64,000 nt of DNA, from assembly GCF_002272945.1 (NCBI RefSeq), contig NZ_NQMN01000002.1, positions 263,662-327,661 of the forward strand, read 5' to 3'. Under the pieces are notes generated by a model, which searched no databases, had not been told where the DNA came from, and saw only the letters and a program-made list of their open reading frames with translations. Below are positions 28,325 to 39,159 of the stretch, piece by piece (within the stretch, counting starts at the first letter, position 1; the number at the start of each line of letters is the position of its first letter). The translations under genes were made by a program, and so were the position numbers. The stretch is from Mycoplasmopsis agassizii. Lineage in GTDB: Bacteria; Bacillota_I; Bacilli_A; Mycoplasmatales; Metamycoplasmataceae.

Positions 28325-29014
28325 TTAATCAAAAGCAATTTTTACAGAAGGTCCCATTGAAGATGATACAGTTACATTTTTAATGTATACACCTTTAACA
28401 GCTGCCGGTTTAAGTCTTTTAATTGTATCAAGTAATACTTTAGCATTTTCACTAAGTGCTTGATCACTCATTGATTGTTTACCAATTAATGAGTGCACAA
28501 TTCCGAACTTATCAGCACGATAGTTTGCTTTTCCTTTTTTCAGTTCAACAACTGTTTTTTCAGGAGTTGGAGTAACTGTTCCTAAACGTGGGTTAGGCAT
28601 TAACCCTTTAGGTCCAAGTTGTTTTCCATATTTACCTAAAACTGGCATCATTTTTGGATCTGCAACAATTACATCAACATCGAATTTTGCTTCTTTCATT
28701 CATAGTTCAAATTCTTGACGGTCAAGAACTAAATCTGCACCTGCTTGAAGTGCTGCTTCTTTAGAAGCTGGTGTTTCTGTTAAAACAAGCACTTTAGTAG
28801 TTTTACCATTACCATTTGGTAGTAAAACTGCTCCACGAAGTTGTTGATCACTTTTACGTGTATCCAGGTTTAAACGAATTGCTAAATCGATTGAAGCATC
28901 GAATTTTGCATATGAAGTTTCTTTTGCCAACTTAATTGCTTCTAATAAAGGTAATGCAATATTTTTGTCAACTTGTGCTTTAGCTGATTTTAGTTTTTTT
29001 CCAATTTTAGCCAT
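28325..29014 (-). CDS. rplA: 50S ribosomal protein L1, 229 aa
   Basis: Binds 23S rRNA at the L1 stalk and represses its own operon. Conserved VGKYGKQLGPKGLMPNP-like segment (GKYGKQLGPKGLMPNPRLGT) and full family length. TGA at 28700 is Trp. The ATG overlaps the rplK stop (TAATG), with GGAGG upstream. Confidence 0.97.
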
Positions 29015-29628
29015 TATTGATTACCTCCTTCAGAAGTTTCTTTTTCATCTGCATGAGTAACAACTTTAATTTCTTTATCTTTAGAATCAACTAAATCATG
29101 TTCAGCAGCTTTTAATTCTGCTTCCATTTTTTCTGAACGAGCAATTGCTTTTTTCTCAGCTGCTGCTTTAGCTTTTGCTGCTGCAATATCATCTCATCCT
29201 TGAATTAAAACACCCATGTTTCTTGCTGTTCCAGCAATTGAAGACATTGCTGCATGTAAATCACGAGTATTTAAATCTGGCAATTTATATTGTGCAATTT
29301 CTTCTAGTTGTTTTAAAGTAATTTCTCCTGCAATGTTTGCTTTTGCATTTGCTGAACCACTTTTTAGTTTAGCTGCTTGCTTAATTTTGTATGAAGCAGG
29401 TGAAGTAAATAATTTGAAATCAAAAGTTTTATCTGTATAAACTGTGATTTCTACAGGAACTGGTTCATTCCCTCTGTCTTTTGTTTGATCATTGAATGCC
29501 TTTGTAAAATCTGGCATTTTGATTCCAACACCAGCAAGTGCTGGTCCTGGTTTGGCTTGTCCAGCGTTAAATTGCAGTTTTGCAATTTTAGCGACTTTCT
29601 TACCGTTTCTGATTAATGGTGCTGCCAT
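29014..29628 (-). CDS. rplK: 50S ribosomal protein L11 with C-terminal extension, 204 aa
   Basis: Residues 1-144 are a complete L11, with KLQFNAGQAKPGPALAGVGI and a normal end at GTARNMGVLIQG. A TGA read as Trp then leads into about 60 extra residues: an Ala/Lys helix followed by an acidic tail, ending TSEGGNQ. Standard L11 is about 141 aa. The extension also carries the ribosome binding site for rplA. GAAAGGAT precedes the start. Confidence 0.96.
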
Positions 29629-29907
29629 TTGTCATATCCTTTCGATTATTTGTGGTTCGATTGTTAATTTGTATAATTAACTCCCACGACTATGGTCGCA
29701 TTCTTCAGTTTTTTTTAAACTGAATAAAAATGCTTTTTTATTTTAATATAAAACCTTGATTTTTTGAATTTTTAATTCAGAAAATTTAGGTAATTTTATT
29801 GCTCGTTTTTTAGTAAAATATGAGCATTTAATTTTTTATTTTTAGTTATTAAAGTGCTTTGGATCTAATTTATAAAGAAACAAAACCACTTATAAAAAGC
29901 CTAAAAA
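29629..29907. other. Leader and promoter region of rplK-rplA, no gene
   Basis: Besides the L1 motif it contains a 5' hairpin TTCAGTTT/AAACTGAA (about 29700-29735) and CGAC/GTCG. Promoters diverge here to rplK (minus) and to the RNA at 29943 (plus). Confidence 0.45.
29651..29687 (-). promoter_or_regulatory. Putative L1-binding leader of the rplK-rplA mRNA
   Basis: On the minus strand, GTGGGAG is followed by a hairpin GTTAATT/AATTAAC, an AATCGAA stretch and CCAC. This arrangement matches the established L1 mRNA autoregulation motif of L11-L1 operons and lies just before the ribosome binding site of rplK. Confidence 0.65.
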
Positions 29908-29937
29908 TTGACAATTTTTTGAAAAATTATTTATAAT
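29908..29937 (+). promoter_or_regulatory. Strong sigma-70 promoter of small RNA family B copy 2
   Basis: Consensus TTGACA (29908-29913) and TATAAT (29932-29937) with 18 bases between, pointing at a sequence without an ORF. Confidence 0.8.
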
Positions 29938-29942
29938 TATTT

Positions 29943-30096
29943 TGCCTAGTTCTATTTTTCTTTGTCTTTTTACTCATAATAATTAATTTCAAAGGTTTGT
30001 TAACGTACTAGGCAAATTTTAATTTTTTATTTTTTAAACATAAAGATAGAAATTCGTTAAAAAGTTTACCCACTTGTTTATTTGAGTGGGTTTTTT
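29943..30096 (+). ncRNA. Small structured RNA, family B copy 2
   Basis: Begins at the perfect 10-bp stem TTTGCCTAGT (29941-29950) / ACTAGGCAAA (30008-30017), followed by an AT-rich linker and terminator ACCCACT...AGTGGGT with T6 (30068-30096). No ORF. It is the first of two tandem transcription units of the same plan. Confidence 0.7.
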
Positions 30097-30126
30097 ATTT
30101 AAAAATAAAATTAGTATTATAATTTT

Positions 30127-30264
30127 ATTGCCTAGCATTCTTATTTTTCATGATAGTTACAATTTTAAATTTTTTAGCGCTAGGCAGATTTATATTACAA
30201 CAGATGGCTTAGTTGATTTGTCCATCTAATCTTTTTTAAGCCCCTGGTTTTTTCAGGGGGTTTT
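30127..30264 (+). ncRNA. Small structured RNA, family B copy 3
   Basis: TATAAT (30117-30122) lies directly after the previous terminator. The stem TGCCTAGC / GCTAGGCA encloses about 45 nt. Then comes a hairpin AGATGG/CCATCT and a strong terminator GCCCCTG/CAGGGGG with T5. Like copies 1 and 2 only the 5' stem sequence is conserved, which suggests a processing, stability or regulatory function for that stem. Confidence 0.68.
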
Positions 30265-30501
30265 TGTTTTTTTTAAATCTGATAGTATTAGATTGTTCTG
30301 GATTATTAAGATAGGTTTTGCTAAACAAAACATAAAATGACATGTCAAAAATATCGCTAAAAAGTTTTTGTTAAAATTTCAAAGCAATATTTAACTTCTT
30401 GTTTAGGATTTTAAAAATGCTCATTACTTAATTTGAAAAAATCTCTTGTGTGTGCAAGAGATTTTTAATATTGTTTTTATTGATTTTAAGCTAACAAAAC
30501 T
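30265..30501. terminator. Spacer with the terminator of the AlbA_2 gene
   Basis: The hairpin AAATCTCTTG/CAAGAGATTT at about 30438-30466 has a T run on the minus strand and ends the gene that stops at 30502. The rest of the stretch shows nothing recognisable. Confidence 0.65.
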
Positions 30502-31695
30502 TTAGTTTTCTTTGTATTCAGGAATGCTTTTACTGGGTTTCTTATATTTGTAAAGTGGAACTTTAATTTCAAAACTAATTGAATCTTTACTATAAATCTC
30601 TCCAAATTGATATAGGTAATTTTGAGTAATTGTTTTTGCTGCAATTTCAGGAAAATATTTCTTAAGCAGTAGTTTTACGTGTGGATATTTATTGCTTCCT
30701 TTTTGTAATGTTTCAAAAAATGTGTACTCGCTTTTGACAAATGCTTTTAAATTTATGTACTCTTCAAAAACTTCAATCACAGGTCCATTATTTGAAAAAT
30801 CAAAGTATTCATTTTGCATTAAAACTGCTCAAATTGCTGCTTTTAATAAGTCAGATTCAACACTCAAATATCAAATCGGTTCTAAAATTTCGTGTATTTT
30901 TAAAAAGTGCATTAATAAGGACTGATTTCAAATAATTGTTTGCTTGTTATTATATTCAGGCTCTAAATGATTTGAAAAATTATTAATAGTTGTTTTGATT
31001 TCACTTCTGTCACTTAATAAAAAAGCCTCATAATTCCACGTGTTTTTCGTAGAAATTAGAAAGCCATTCATGCGTAATTCTTCGTGAACAAATTGTTTAT
31101 AACTTTGATCAGTTTTAATGTGATTATATAATTGAACAAAAGATAGTGACTGATTATTGCTTTGTAAATATGAGTAATTAACTTCTTTTTCACGGTTTTT
31201 TTCTAGAACGTTAATTTCATTTTTTTTCAGTTTAATAGTCTGGCTACCATCTCTTAAGTAGACACTGCCTGGATATTTATTTTTTTGATCATCTACTAGT
31301 GAGTAGATGATTTCACGAGTTGGTTTAACTCGTAATTCTATGATGTAAGGATCTTTTGAGCGCAGCGAAATTTTATAAAAGAAGGGTAGTAAATAAGGAT
31401 ATATATTTTTAGATATCTCGTTACTTATATAGATGATAGTGCGATCGACACATTTAAAAATTTCGTCACTGCAAAAATGAATAGGATTCATTATCGAGGC
31501 TTGTTTATGGCTAAGTTGATCTTTTTGAAAAAATTCTAAACCAACCATTTCGCCGTCGTCCCTAATCCCAAAATAAAGATTACCACCGAAACCATTATTG
31601 AGAAAACCAACAACTGTTTTCAGTCACTTTTTTGAATCATAATTCAACAATAATTTGAATTCGTATGATTCGTCTTCGCCGACTTTTATTTTCAC
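30502..31695 (-). CDS. AlbA_2 (Schlafen-like) domain protein, 397 aa
   Basis: The start is GTG 31695, just after TTAAAAT and without a ribosome binding site; an ATG at 31548 lies inside the conserved domain. Residues 1-60 contain ESYEFKLLLN, WLKTVVGFLNNGFGGNLYFG and IRDDGEMVGLE, the AlbA_2 nucleic-acid-binding fold found in RecG-like/Schlafen-related proteins. The remainder resembles the ATP-binding C-terminal regions of such proteins. TGA 30928 is Trp. Likely a DNA- or RNA-binding regulator or defence-type protein; the substrate is unknown. Confidence 0.75.
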
Positions 31696-31788
31696 ATTTT
31701 TATTTTAACAAATTTGCAAAAAAATTTTTCAGTAAATCAAAAAATAATTATTTTTTTATTTTTCTCAAAATTTCATTATTTTTGAAAA

Positions 31789-31815
31789 TAAAAATAAGCC
31801 AAAAATGGCTTATTC
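31789..31815 (-). terminator. Terminator of the amino-acid permease gene
   Basis: AATAAGCC / GGCTTATT hairpin with a T run on the minus strand, just downstream of the stop at 31828. Confidence 0.75.
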
Positions 31816-31827
31816 AAATTTGTTTAA

Positions 31828-33435
31828 TTAAATCTTGTTGATTTGTTTAACTTGTAATGAAGGAGTTTTTTCATCAACACCTTCTTCAAGTTTAGCTAAA
31901 TCTTCAATCACATCTCTTTTTTCAATTGCTTTAATTAATAAGGCATTAACAAATGGTGCTAATAACATTATAAAAGTAAAGGCAATGAATAAAATAAACC
32001 GTAAGAAATTAGTTGCTTTAAATCCACCATCTGCAAATAATCCTCAACTAGCAGAACCTTCTGGATCTATTGCTGCTGTGCTAACGGTTGAGTAAATGAA
32101 TGCAATCACAGCAACTGCAATTAAAGAAATTGCAATGATAGTTGAACCATAGAAGACAACGTTGTTGATTTTCTTAATTTCTCCTTCTTTAAAGTGACCT
32201 TTAAAGCGTTTGTATGCATATAATCCCATGATAATTGCATAGTTAAAGAAGAATAATAAAGTAGGTCAGTTAGTTGCTCCATCAAGAAATGCATCTGAAT
32301 TGAAGATGAAAGCAGGTAATCAAATTGGCAAGAGTCATAACAACATGTAGATTGCAATTAAGACCAATGCTCTAACTTCATGACTAATATCTCTACCATT
32401 GAATTTTGCTCTAATATTTTTGATTAATCAGTCGCTACCTAGTGATAATCTAGTTTGCACAGCACGCGAGTAATCTTGAATCATGAATCCAGTTAATCCG
32501 TTTAATAATCCTAAAGTAGAAATGAAAATGAAGAAGAAAACAAATCCTGTTACTCATTCATTTGATCCACCTAAAGAGATACTAATTAAGCCACCGATAT
32601 TTCCTTGGGTTTGTAGAATAGAAGAAATTGCTATTAAAACATAAATAACTAAAACAATAACCATTCCGAAGAAAATTACAAGCGGTAATTGTTTTCCATC
32701 ATTTTTCATTCTTGATCTAGCTGAACCAACTGATAAGAAAGCATCGAAAGCAAATAAAACTCCCGGCAACGCTAGAATCATTTTTTGGAATGAAAATTGT
32801 GGGTGAGTTACGAAAGCATTAGCAGTTTCTGTAACACCGTTTGTAGTAATTGTTCTTTGATTCACAAAGACAATTCCCACAACAATTGCTATTACTAAAG
32901 GAATTAATTTTAATCCTGTAGTAACAGTTGCAAAAATTCCACTAACTGTTGGATCAATAATATTTAAACCTAAGAAGGCAAAAGTTAGAATGATTCCAAT
33001 AATAAAATGGAATCATGCGTGATTAACTGCAGAGTTAATCGCTGCTGCAGTTGCTGAATCGGCAACTGCTGCTAGAAAAGCAACAAGGATTTCGCTTGAG
33101 AAAGATCCTAAAGTAATTAATAAGATCCCTCAGTAGAAAAATGATCAACCATATGCTACGAAGTAACCGTATCTTTTACCTCCATTTTGGTAAGCTCAAG
33201 AACTAATTCCCACAAGCTTTTTGACTTTTAATGATGAAATTTCACTGAATGATAGAGCTGAAAATAAAGCAATAATTCCACCAACAAATCAGGCTAATAA
33301 TCACGTTATACTTTCACCACTTGAAGTACGACTGACTGATCCGTTTTTAAAGAAGATACCAATACCGATAATCGAACCAACAACTAGCGAAATAGCGACT
33401 AGCATCCCGATTTTGCGTACACTTTTTTGTGACAC
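31828..33435 (-). CDS. APC-family amino-acid permease, 535 aa
   Basis: GTG start with AAAGGA 6 bases upstream. About 12 membrane helices with the APC hallmark VVGSIIGIGIFFKNGSV in helix 1 and ALPGVLFAFDAFLSVGS around helix 6. Multiple TGA as Trp; TAA stop 31828. The substrate is not inferable; a second paralogous permease follows upstream (33659). Confidence 0.88.
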
Positions 33436-33640
33436 GTTTTTCCTTTCTTAATAAAAAACCCTTAACTAGAGTATGTCTGTTAAGGGTTTTTGTATTATTT
33501 TTTCTTGTGTTTTATTTAAAAATTTAATTTACAAAAACCCCTATCCAAACATTTGATAGGTTGTTTGTTCGGCAAAGAAAAGTTTAATAATAATTTTCAT
33601 TTGTGACCAACTTTTTTTATTTGTAAATTAGGTGAATTAT
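33436..33640 (-). promoter_or_regulatory. Leader with two terminator-like hairpins before the permease
   Basis: On the minus strand a TATAAT (forward 33636-33641) is followed by about 75 nt, a hairpin CCTATC/GATAGG with a T run, then a perfect AACCCTTAAC/GTTAAGGGTT hairpin with T6 immediately before the ribosome binding site of the 33435 start. Some of this may simply terminate the upstream permease gene. The last hairpin could be an attenuator. Confidence 0.4.
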
Positions 33641-33658
33641 ATAGAAAAATAAATTTTT

Positions 33659-35338
33659 TTAGAAATTATTTTTTTCATGTAGGTCTAAATTAAAGGTTCT
33701 TGCTTTTCAAATTTTGTAATTATTAAAATTCTTAAATTTTTTCTTCATTAATAAATCTTCAATTCTGCCATAGCCAAAAGTGAAGAAGACAAAAATTAAA
33801 AGCACAACAACTAATAAGACTCGGCTAATTATTTCATCAGAATAATTAGTCATTAACTGGCTTTCTAGTTGTGGAATTAGAAAAAAATCAATGATAGGCA
33901 GTAACAAAGTTACTGCTAAAGACAGAAACACAGTCGCAACTGCTATTCAAGCAAAAAGTAGGAAACAGCGGATTTTTTCGACCTTAATAAAGTTTTTTCG
34001 CCGATTCACGATCGCTCCATAGATCGAAAAAATGATGAACATAAAGGTAAAAACAGTTACTCAGTTAGCTATTAAATCAGCAAAAGAATATAGCTTAGCC
34101 ATCGCTTCATCATAACCTCTATTTGAGTAAGTATTGATATAACCTAGGGCACCAATTAAAGTAAAAATAATGAAAAAAGGTATCACCAAAACTAGCGAAT
34201 ATTTAACTCCTGTTCAAGGTTTATCGCTATTTAAAGTCTTTCTTAATTTTGCAGAAAAAGGTATTTCTCCGTGTGCAATTAACTCTTCTAAATACCTTGG
34301 ACTCCATACAGAAAAAGAATTTAGGATTCCCATGATGCTTGTTGCAATGATAATGTTGACTATTCCAAAGAGAATTATTCCAACATTTTGACCACTACTA
34401 TTTGTGCCAAATAACTGTCTAATTTTGTCTGCCATTAAGAAGAAAGAACCACCATTTATTGTCATTGCAATTGCTATTGATAAGTTAATAACTGTCACAA
34501 TTACAAGACCCAAAAATAATGCAAGTGGTGCTTTTTTAGGATTTTCGAGTTCACTCTGAACACCTGTTAAAACATAGAAACCATCAAAAGCATAAAAGAT
34601 TGCCCCTAGCGAAATAAATAAACCTAAACCGGGCGCAAATCTTACAATTGAAGCTCCTGAAGCGATAGTTAAATCAGTAGGTCTTTGCACTAAAGCACTA
34701 GTATTTGAAGGATATTGCGAAGCAACAATAAAGCCAACTATCACAATAAAAACTATAGGAATAAACTTTAAAATAACTATTATTTTGTTCTGTCAATCAG
34801 CTAACTTTGAAGATAAACCTGAAAAAATAATGAAATAAATAGCTAATAAAAAAGCAATCAATGCTCAAATTAATCAGTCATATTCAGAATCAACTCCCAA
34901 ATTGAACCTATAAGCACTAATCTGATTATAAACTATCGCCCCTAAGCCATCTTGCAAAGAAGAAATAATATAAAAAGGTACAAAAAAGAAAGCTAATGGT
35001 AAATAAATAAAAACCATAAAGTTTTTACTTGCTTTAAAAACTGTTCTTGAATTAAAAACTTTATTTCAAGAAATTAGTGATAAGTTGTCTCTTTTTGCAG
35101 AAGCAACTTCTATCAAAGCTAGAGCCATCGCAATTACAGCAACTGCAGCAATTATCCAAGAAAAAAAAGAAAGTATCAATGAGTTTTGACTCATTGATAA
35201 AACAGTTTCTGATTTAAAGAAAATACCAGCACCAATTGAGGAACCTAAAACAAGCAGCATTGCTGAAAAAAAAGAAATTTTTTTCTTTTTGTATTTTTTA
35301 GCAAATGCTTTTGCTTTATCAGTTTCTTTTTGTTTCAT
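33659..35338 (-). CDS. APC-family amino-acid permease, 559 aa
   Basis: ATG 35338. Opening LLVLGSSIGAGIFFKSETVL is the APC helix-1 signature; AIFYAFDGFYVLTGVQSELE corresponds to helix 6. About 12-14 hydrophobic segments. TGA at 33707 is Trp and the chain continues 16 residues to TAA 33659. No ribosome binding site; a TATCAT about 10 bases upstream suggests a short leader. Paralogous to 31828. Confidence 0.87.
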
Positions 35339-35402
35339 AAGTTATATGATAATCAATTATCTGATAATCTAGTGAATATTTTTTAAGACTAGCAATAATC
35401 AC

Positions 35403-36182
35403 TTAAATGTTAAAAACGTCTTTCACATTTTTTCTAACTTGTTTTACTAAAGTTTCAAGATCAATTCCTTTAACTTCAGCAACTTTTTCATAGACATATT
35501 TAACATAAGGACTTTTATTTGGTTTACCTCTAAAAGGCATTGGTGTTAAATATGGTGTGTCAGTTTCACAAAAGATTCTATCAAGTGGAACTATTTTACA
35601 TGCTTCACGTAAAGCGTGATTATTTTTGAAAGTAATTACTCCTGAAAAAGAAAAGTAAATATTTTTGACATGTTTTAAGAATCTTTCAGCTTCAAAACTA
35701 TCACCACTAAAAGTGTGGAAAATGAATTTAACATCTTGATATTCTTCTCTAGAAATGATTTCAAAAATATCATTAAAAGCATCACGGCTATGAATTACAA
35801 CTGGTAAGTTTCTTGCTTTAGCAATTTCAATGTGAGCAATAAAACTTTCAAATTGAATTTCTTTACTTGGGTTTTCTTTATAGTAATAATCAAGCCCTAC
35901 TTCACCAATTGCGACAGTATCTTCACTAATAAATTCTGTCAATTTATTAGTGTCTTCTTTACCTTTAACTTCCATAGGGTGAATTCCTAAAACTTCTTGA
36001 ACAAAATTAGGAAATGCCTTCTTCATTGTTTTAATTTCTTCAATTTCTTTAAAAGAAACGCCTGTGAAAAAAATCATTTCTAGTTCATTTGTATCAATTC
36101 AACTTTGAACTTCTTCAATAGGATTTTCATAATACTCTAAGTAAGGATGAGTATGTAAATCAATAAATTTTAGTTTTGACAT
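35403..36182 (-). CDS. tatD: TatD-family metal-dependent DNase, 259 aa
   Basis: Starts ATG 36182. The metal-binding HxH lies in FIDLHTHP at residues 6-13, so the start at 36077 would lose it. Later AIGEVGLDYYY, VVIHSRDAF, FHTFSG and ETDTPYLTP give the remaining metal ligands. TGA in the N-terminal part is Trp. Probable 3'-5' DNase. Confidence 0.93.
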
Positions 36183-36215
36183 AAAAAAGATTGTATCACT
36201 TTCAGCAATACAATT

Positions 36216-37019
36216 TTAAATAATTAAACCTCGTTTTTTCAGGTAGTGTTTGAGCGTAATTCTTGTGTTAAAAAGTGAAGTGTCTTCATTAAAAAAATTA
36301 GAATTTTTTATCACTTGTTGATATTCTTCGTAAGCAGGTCACTTCAAAATCTTGACACCTTTTTTGCTATTTAAGTGAATTTCAAATTCAAAACCTTTAC
36401 CATTTAAATGATATTTATAAAAAAGTTTTTGAATATTTGAGTGCAAAGATTTCTTATGTTTTTCTATTTCATTATCCAAAACATTATCTTTTGCTTCGTT
36501 AATGCTATACCTTCTCATTGTCATTAAGTTTTTGATTTTATCAATTAAACTTGAATGAAATTCATTAGTTAATAAGTCATGAATTTCTTGATATTTTGAA
36601 AATTCTTTTTTCATAAAATTTTCATTAAAATGATTTATATATTCATCTCGTTGTTCGAATATTTCATAATTTTGAATCACTTGTAAATAAAAAGAATGTC
36701 AACTACTGATTTGCACAGTTCCATCTCGATCAATTTTTATTTTTAAGTTATCGTGTTTTAAATTTCTTGTTCTTAAGTAAGAACAAATTTGTTTAACAAC
36801 AACTGATTCAATTTTTTCGTGTTCAAAAATTGCTCTTAATTTTTTAAAATAATTATGCTCAGCAGAATGAATTACATCATATATTTTTGAATAGTTTTCG
36901 ATAGGATGTTCTTTATAAAAAGACTGCAAAAAACTCTTAGCACTAACAAAAGCTTGTATCATGCTATTGGCGTTTGGATAAGATTTTCTAGTTAATCTTC
37001 TTGCGAAATTATCATCCAC
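36216..37019 (-). CDS. Hypothetical protein, 267 aa
   Basis: ATG 37019, with TATAAT about 10 bases upstream (near-leaderless). In-frame TGA at 36699 and 36339 is Trp; stop TAA 36216. It is polar and helix-rich with no signal peptide or membrane segment. A basic C-terminus ends LKHYLKKRGLII. It is transcribed in the same direction as mnmE and tatD. Not recognised. Confidence 0.8.
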
Positions 37020-37124
37020 TATTACTATTATAATCTTTTTAATTACATAAATTTTTAAATATTTGGTTTTTTGAAAACTTTTTTGGATTTTCGTGTAGAA
37101 AGCACTAAAAAATCCTTGCTTTTT

Positions 37125-38450
37125 TTACTTACCTAAACAGAAGTTTTTAAAAATTTCATCTAGCAATAACTCGTTATCTGCTTTACCAGAAATATTGATC
37201 AAATCTTCTCAGGCTTTTGTAATGTCGGTGATTACAATGTCTGCAGTTAAACCATTTGATAAGGCGTTATATGCATCATTTAACGCTTCATAAGATGACT
37301 TTAGTAAAGACATTTGTCTTGCGCCAATTAAAACTTTTTCATTGTCAAGATCTAAATTTTTATATTCAGAAACCATTAAATCAAGTAGGTTATCAATATT
37401 TTTTTCTTTAGAACTTATATAAATTTTTTCAGCATCTAGTTTTTCTAGTAAATCAGACTTACTAAAAACTTTTATGTATTTTTTATCTTTGCTTTGCTCA
37501 GTAATTAATTTATCAACTTCAGTTTCACCTTCAATTGCATCAATTAAATGAATAATAATTTTTGATTCATTAATCAGTTTTAAAGATCTTTCAATTCCAA
37601 TATTTTCAACAACATCACTACTATGATTTCTAATTCCAGCACTGTCATTAATTTGAAAAAGAATTCCTTGGTATTGAAATTCACCATTAATAATATCTCT
37701 AGTTGTTCCTGGTATATTTGTGACAATTGCTTTTTCTTCATTTAATAATAAATTTAATAAACTAGATTTTCCTGAGTTAGGTTTTCCTACAATTGCAACT
37801 TTTATTCCTTCAAAAATAACTGAAGCTTTTTCACTAAGTTCTATTGCTTTTTTCTCTTTATCTAAAATTTTTAAAACTTTATTTATTAACTTTTCTTCAT
37901 CAAGAATTTCAATATCATCATATTCAGGATAATCAATATTAACTTCTAAATGTCCGATTAACATTTGCAAATCAGAAATTAATTCTTGAATAAATTTAGA
38001 TGTTTGACCACTAAATTTTTTCACGCTTGCTTTAGCTTGTGTTTCTGTTTTAGAAAAAATTAATTCATGAATTGCATCGGCTTTTATTAAGTCAATTTTT
38101 CCATTTAAAAAAGCTCTTCTTGTAAATTCTCCTGGCTCAGCTGCTCTTGCCCCATTAGTAAAAATAAGTTCAATTATTTTTTGCAAAACAATTAAACCAC
38201 CATGTGCATTTATTTCAACTAAATCTTCTCCAGTATATGAATTAGGGTTTTCAAAAGTTATTAAAACAACTTCATCAATTATTTCGTTTTTATCATGAAT
38301 ATGACCGTAATAAATACCTCTCTTATTTTCAAATTTACCTTTAAAAATTTTTTTAATAATTGTAAAAGTATCAGGTCCACTTATTCTAATTATACCTATA
38401 GGTTGGTTAACTACACCACCTGAAGAAATTGCGCATATCGTATCAAACAT
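37125..38450 (-). CDS. mnmE: tRNA modification GTPase MnmE, 441 aa
   Basis: With MnmG it modifies the wobble U34 of certain tRNAs. N-terminal tetrahydrofolate-binding domain (EPGEFTRRAFLNGK), central G domain with G1 VGKPNSGKSS (221-230), G3 DSAG and G4 SKSD, and the C-terminal CLGK carrying the Cys motif. That C-terminus is reached only by reading TGA 37209 as Trp. Confidence 0.96.
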
Positions 38451-38472
38451 GTTTTAATTATATGTAATATAT

Positions 38473-39159
38473 TTAGCTATTTACATAAAAATCTTTTATG
38501 TGATCATAGACAACTTCATAAGAAGTTTTATTAAATAAATTTACTATATAAATATAGTCTTCTAATTTTTCTTTATCTAATTTTAAATAGTCAATTATTT
38601 CATCTTTTGTTAAAATAGAAAACTTCAAAAATGAAACTATATCAAAATATTTTGATCCCTTTCTTGTTCATTCAAAATCAATTAATTTTATTTTTTTATC
38701 AGTTGTAAAAATAGTATTTTTTGGTCTTACATCTCCGTGAATAACTTCATTAAAATCATCTTTATATTTATCAACTATTTCTAAATATTTTTTGTCTTTA
38801 GTTTTATAAAAATGTCAATTCATTTTTGACAAATTTAAATTTGTCTTTCAAACTTTTTGAAGTTCATCTAATAATAAAAAATCAGATTCTTTTGTCTGAT
38901 ATTTTTTTAAATAGATGTCTCCTTCATATCATTTTTTAATTGCAATATATGGAGTTACATAAATATAATCTTCGTTATTTTTTAAAAAAATAATTTCGTC
39001 TTTATGATCAGCAATTTTATTTATTGCAATTCTAATTTGAACTTTAACATCATTTAAATAAGCAATATAAGTTCGATTATGAAAACCTTTATAATGAAAT
39101 TTTATTTTGCTAATTTGCTTGAATATTTTTTTTGGCAATTTTCTTTTTATATAAAGCAT
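38473..39159 (-). CDS. Choline/thiamine kinase-like (APH fold) kinase, 228 aa; probable thiamine kinase
   Basis: Catalytic loop HGDVRPKNTIF (Brenner-type HxDxxxxN) and metal-binding LIDFEW identify the APH/choline-kinase superfamily. ATG 39159 with AAGGGG 6 bases upstream lies inside the last 50 bases of the p69 gene. It is therefore the last gene of a TPP-riboswitch operon for thiamine uptake. That context favours thiamine kinase (ThiK-like) over choline kinase (LicA-like); this is inference. TGA 38929 is Trp. Confidence 0.8.
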
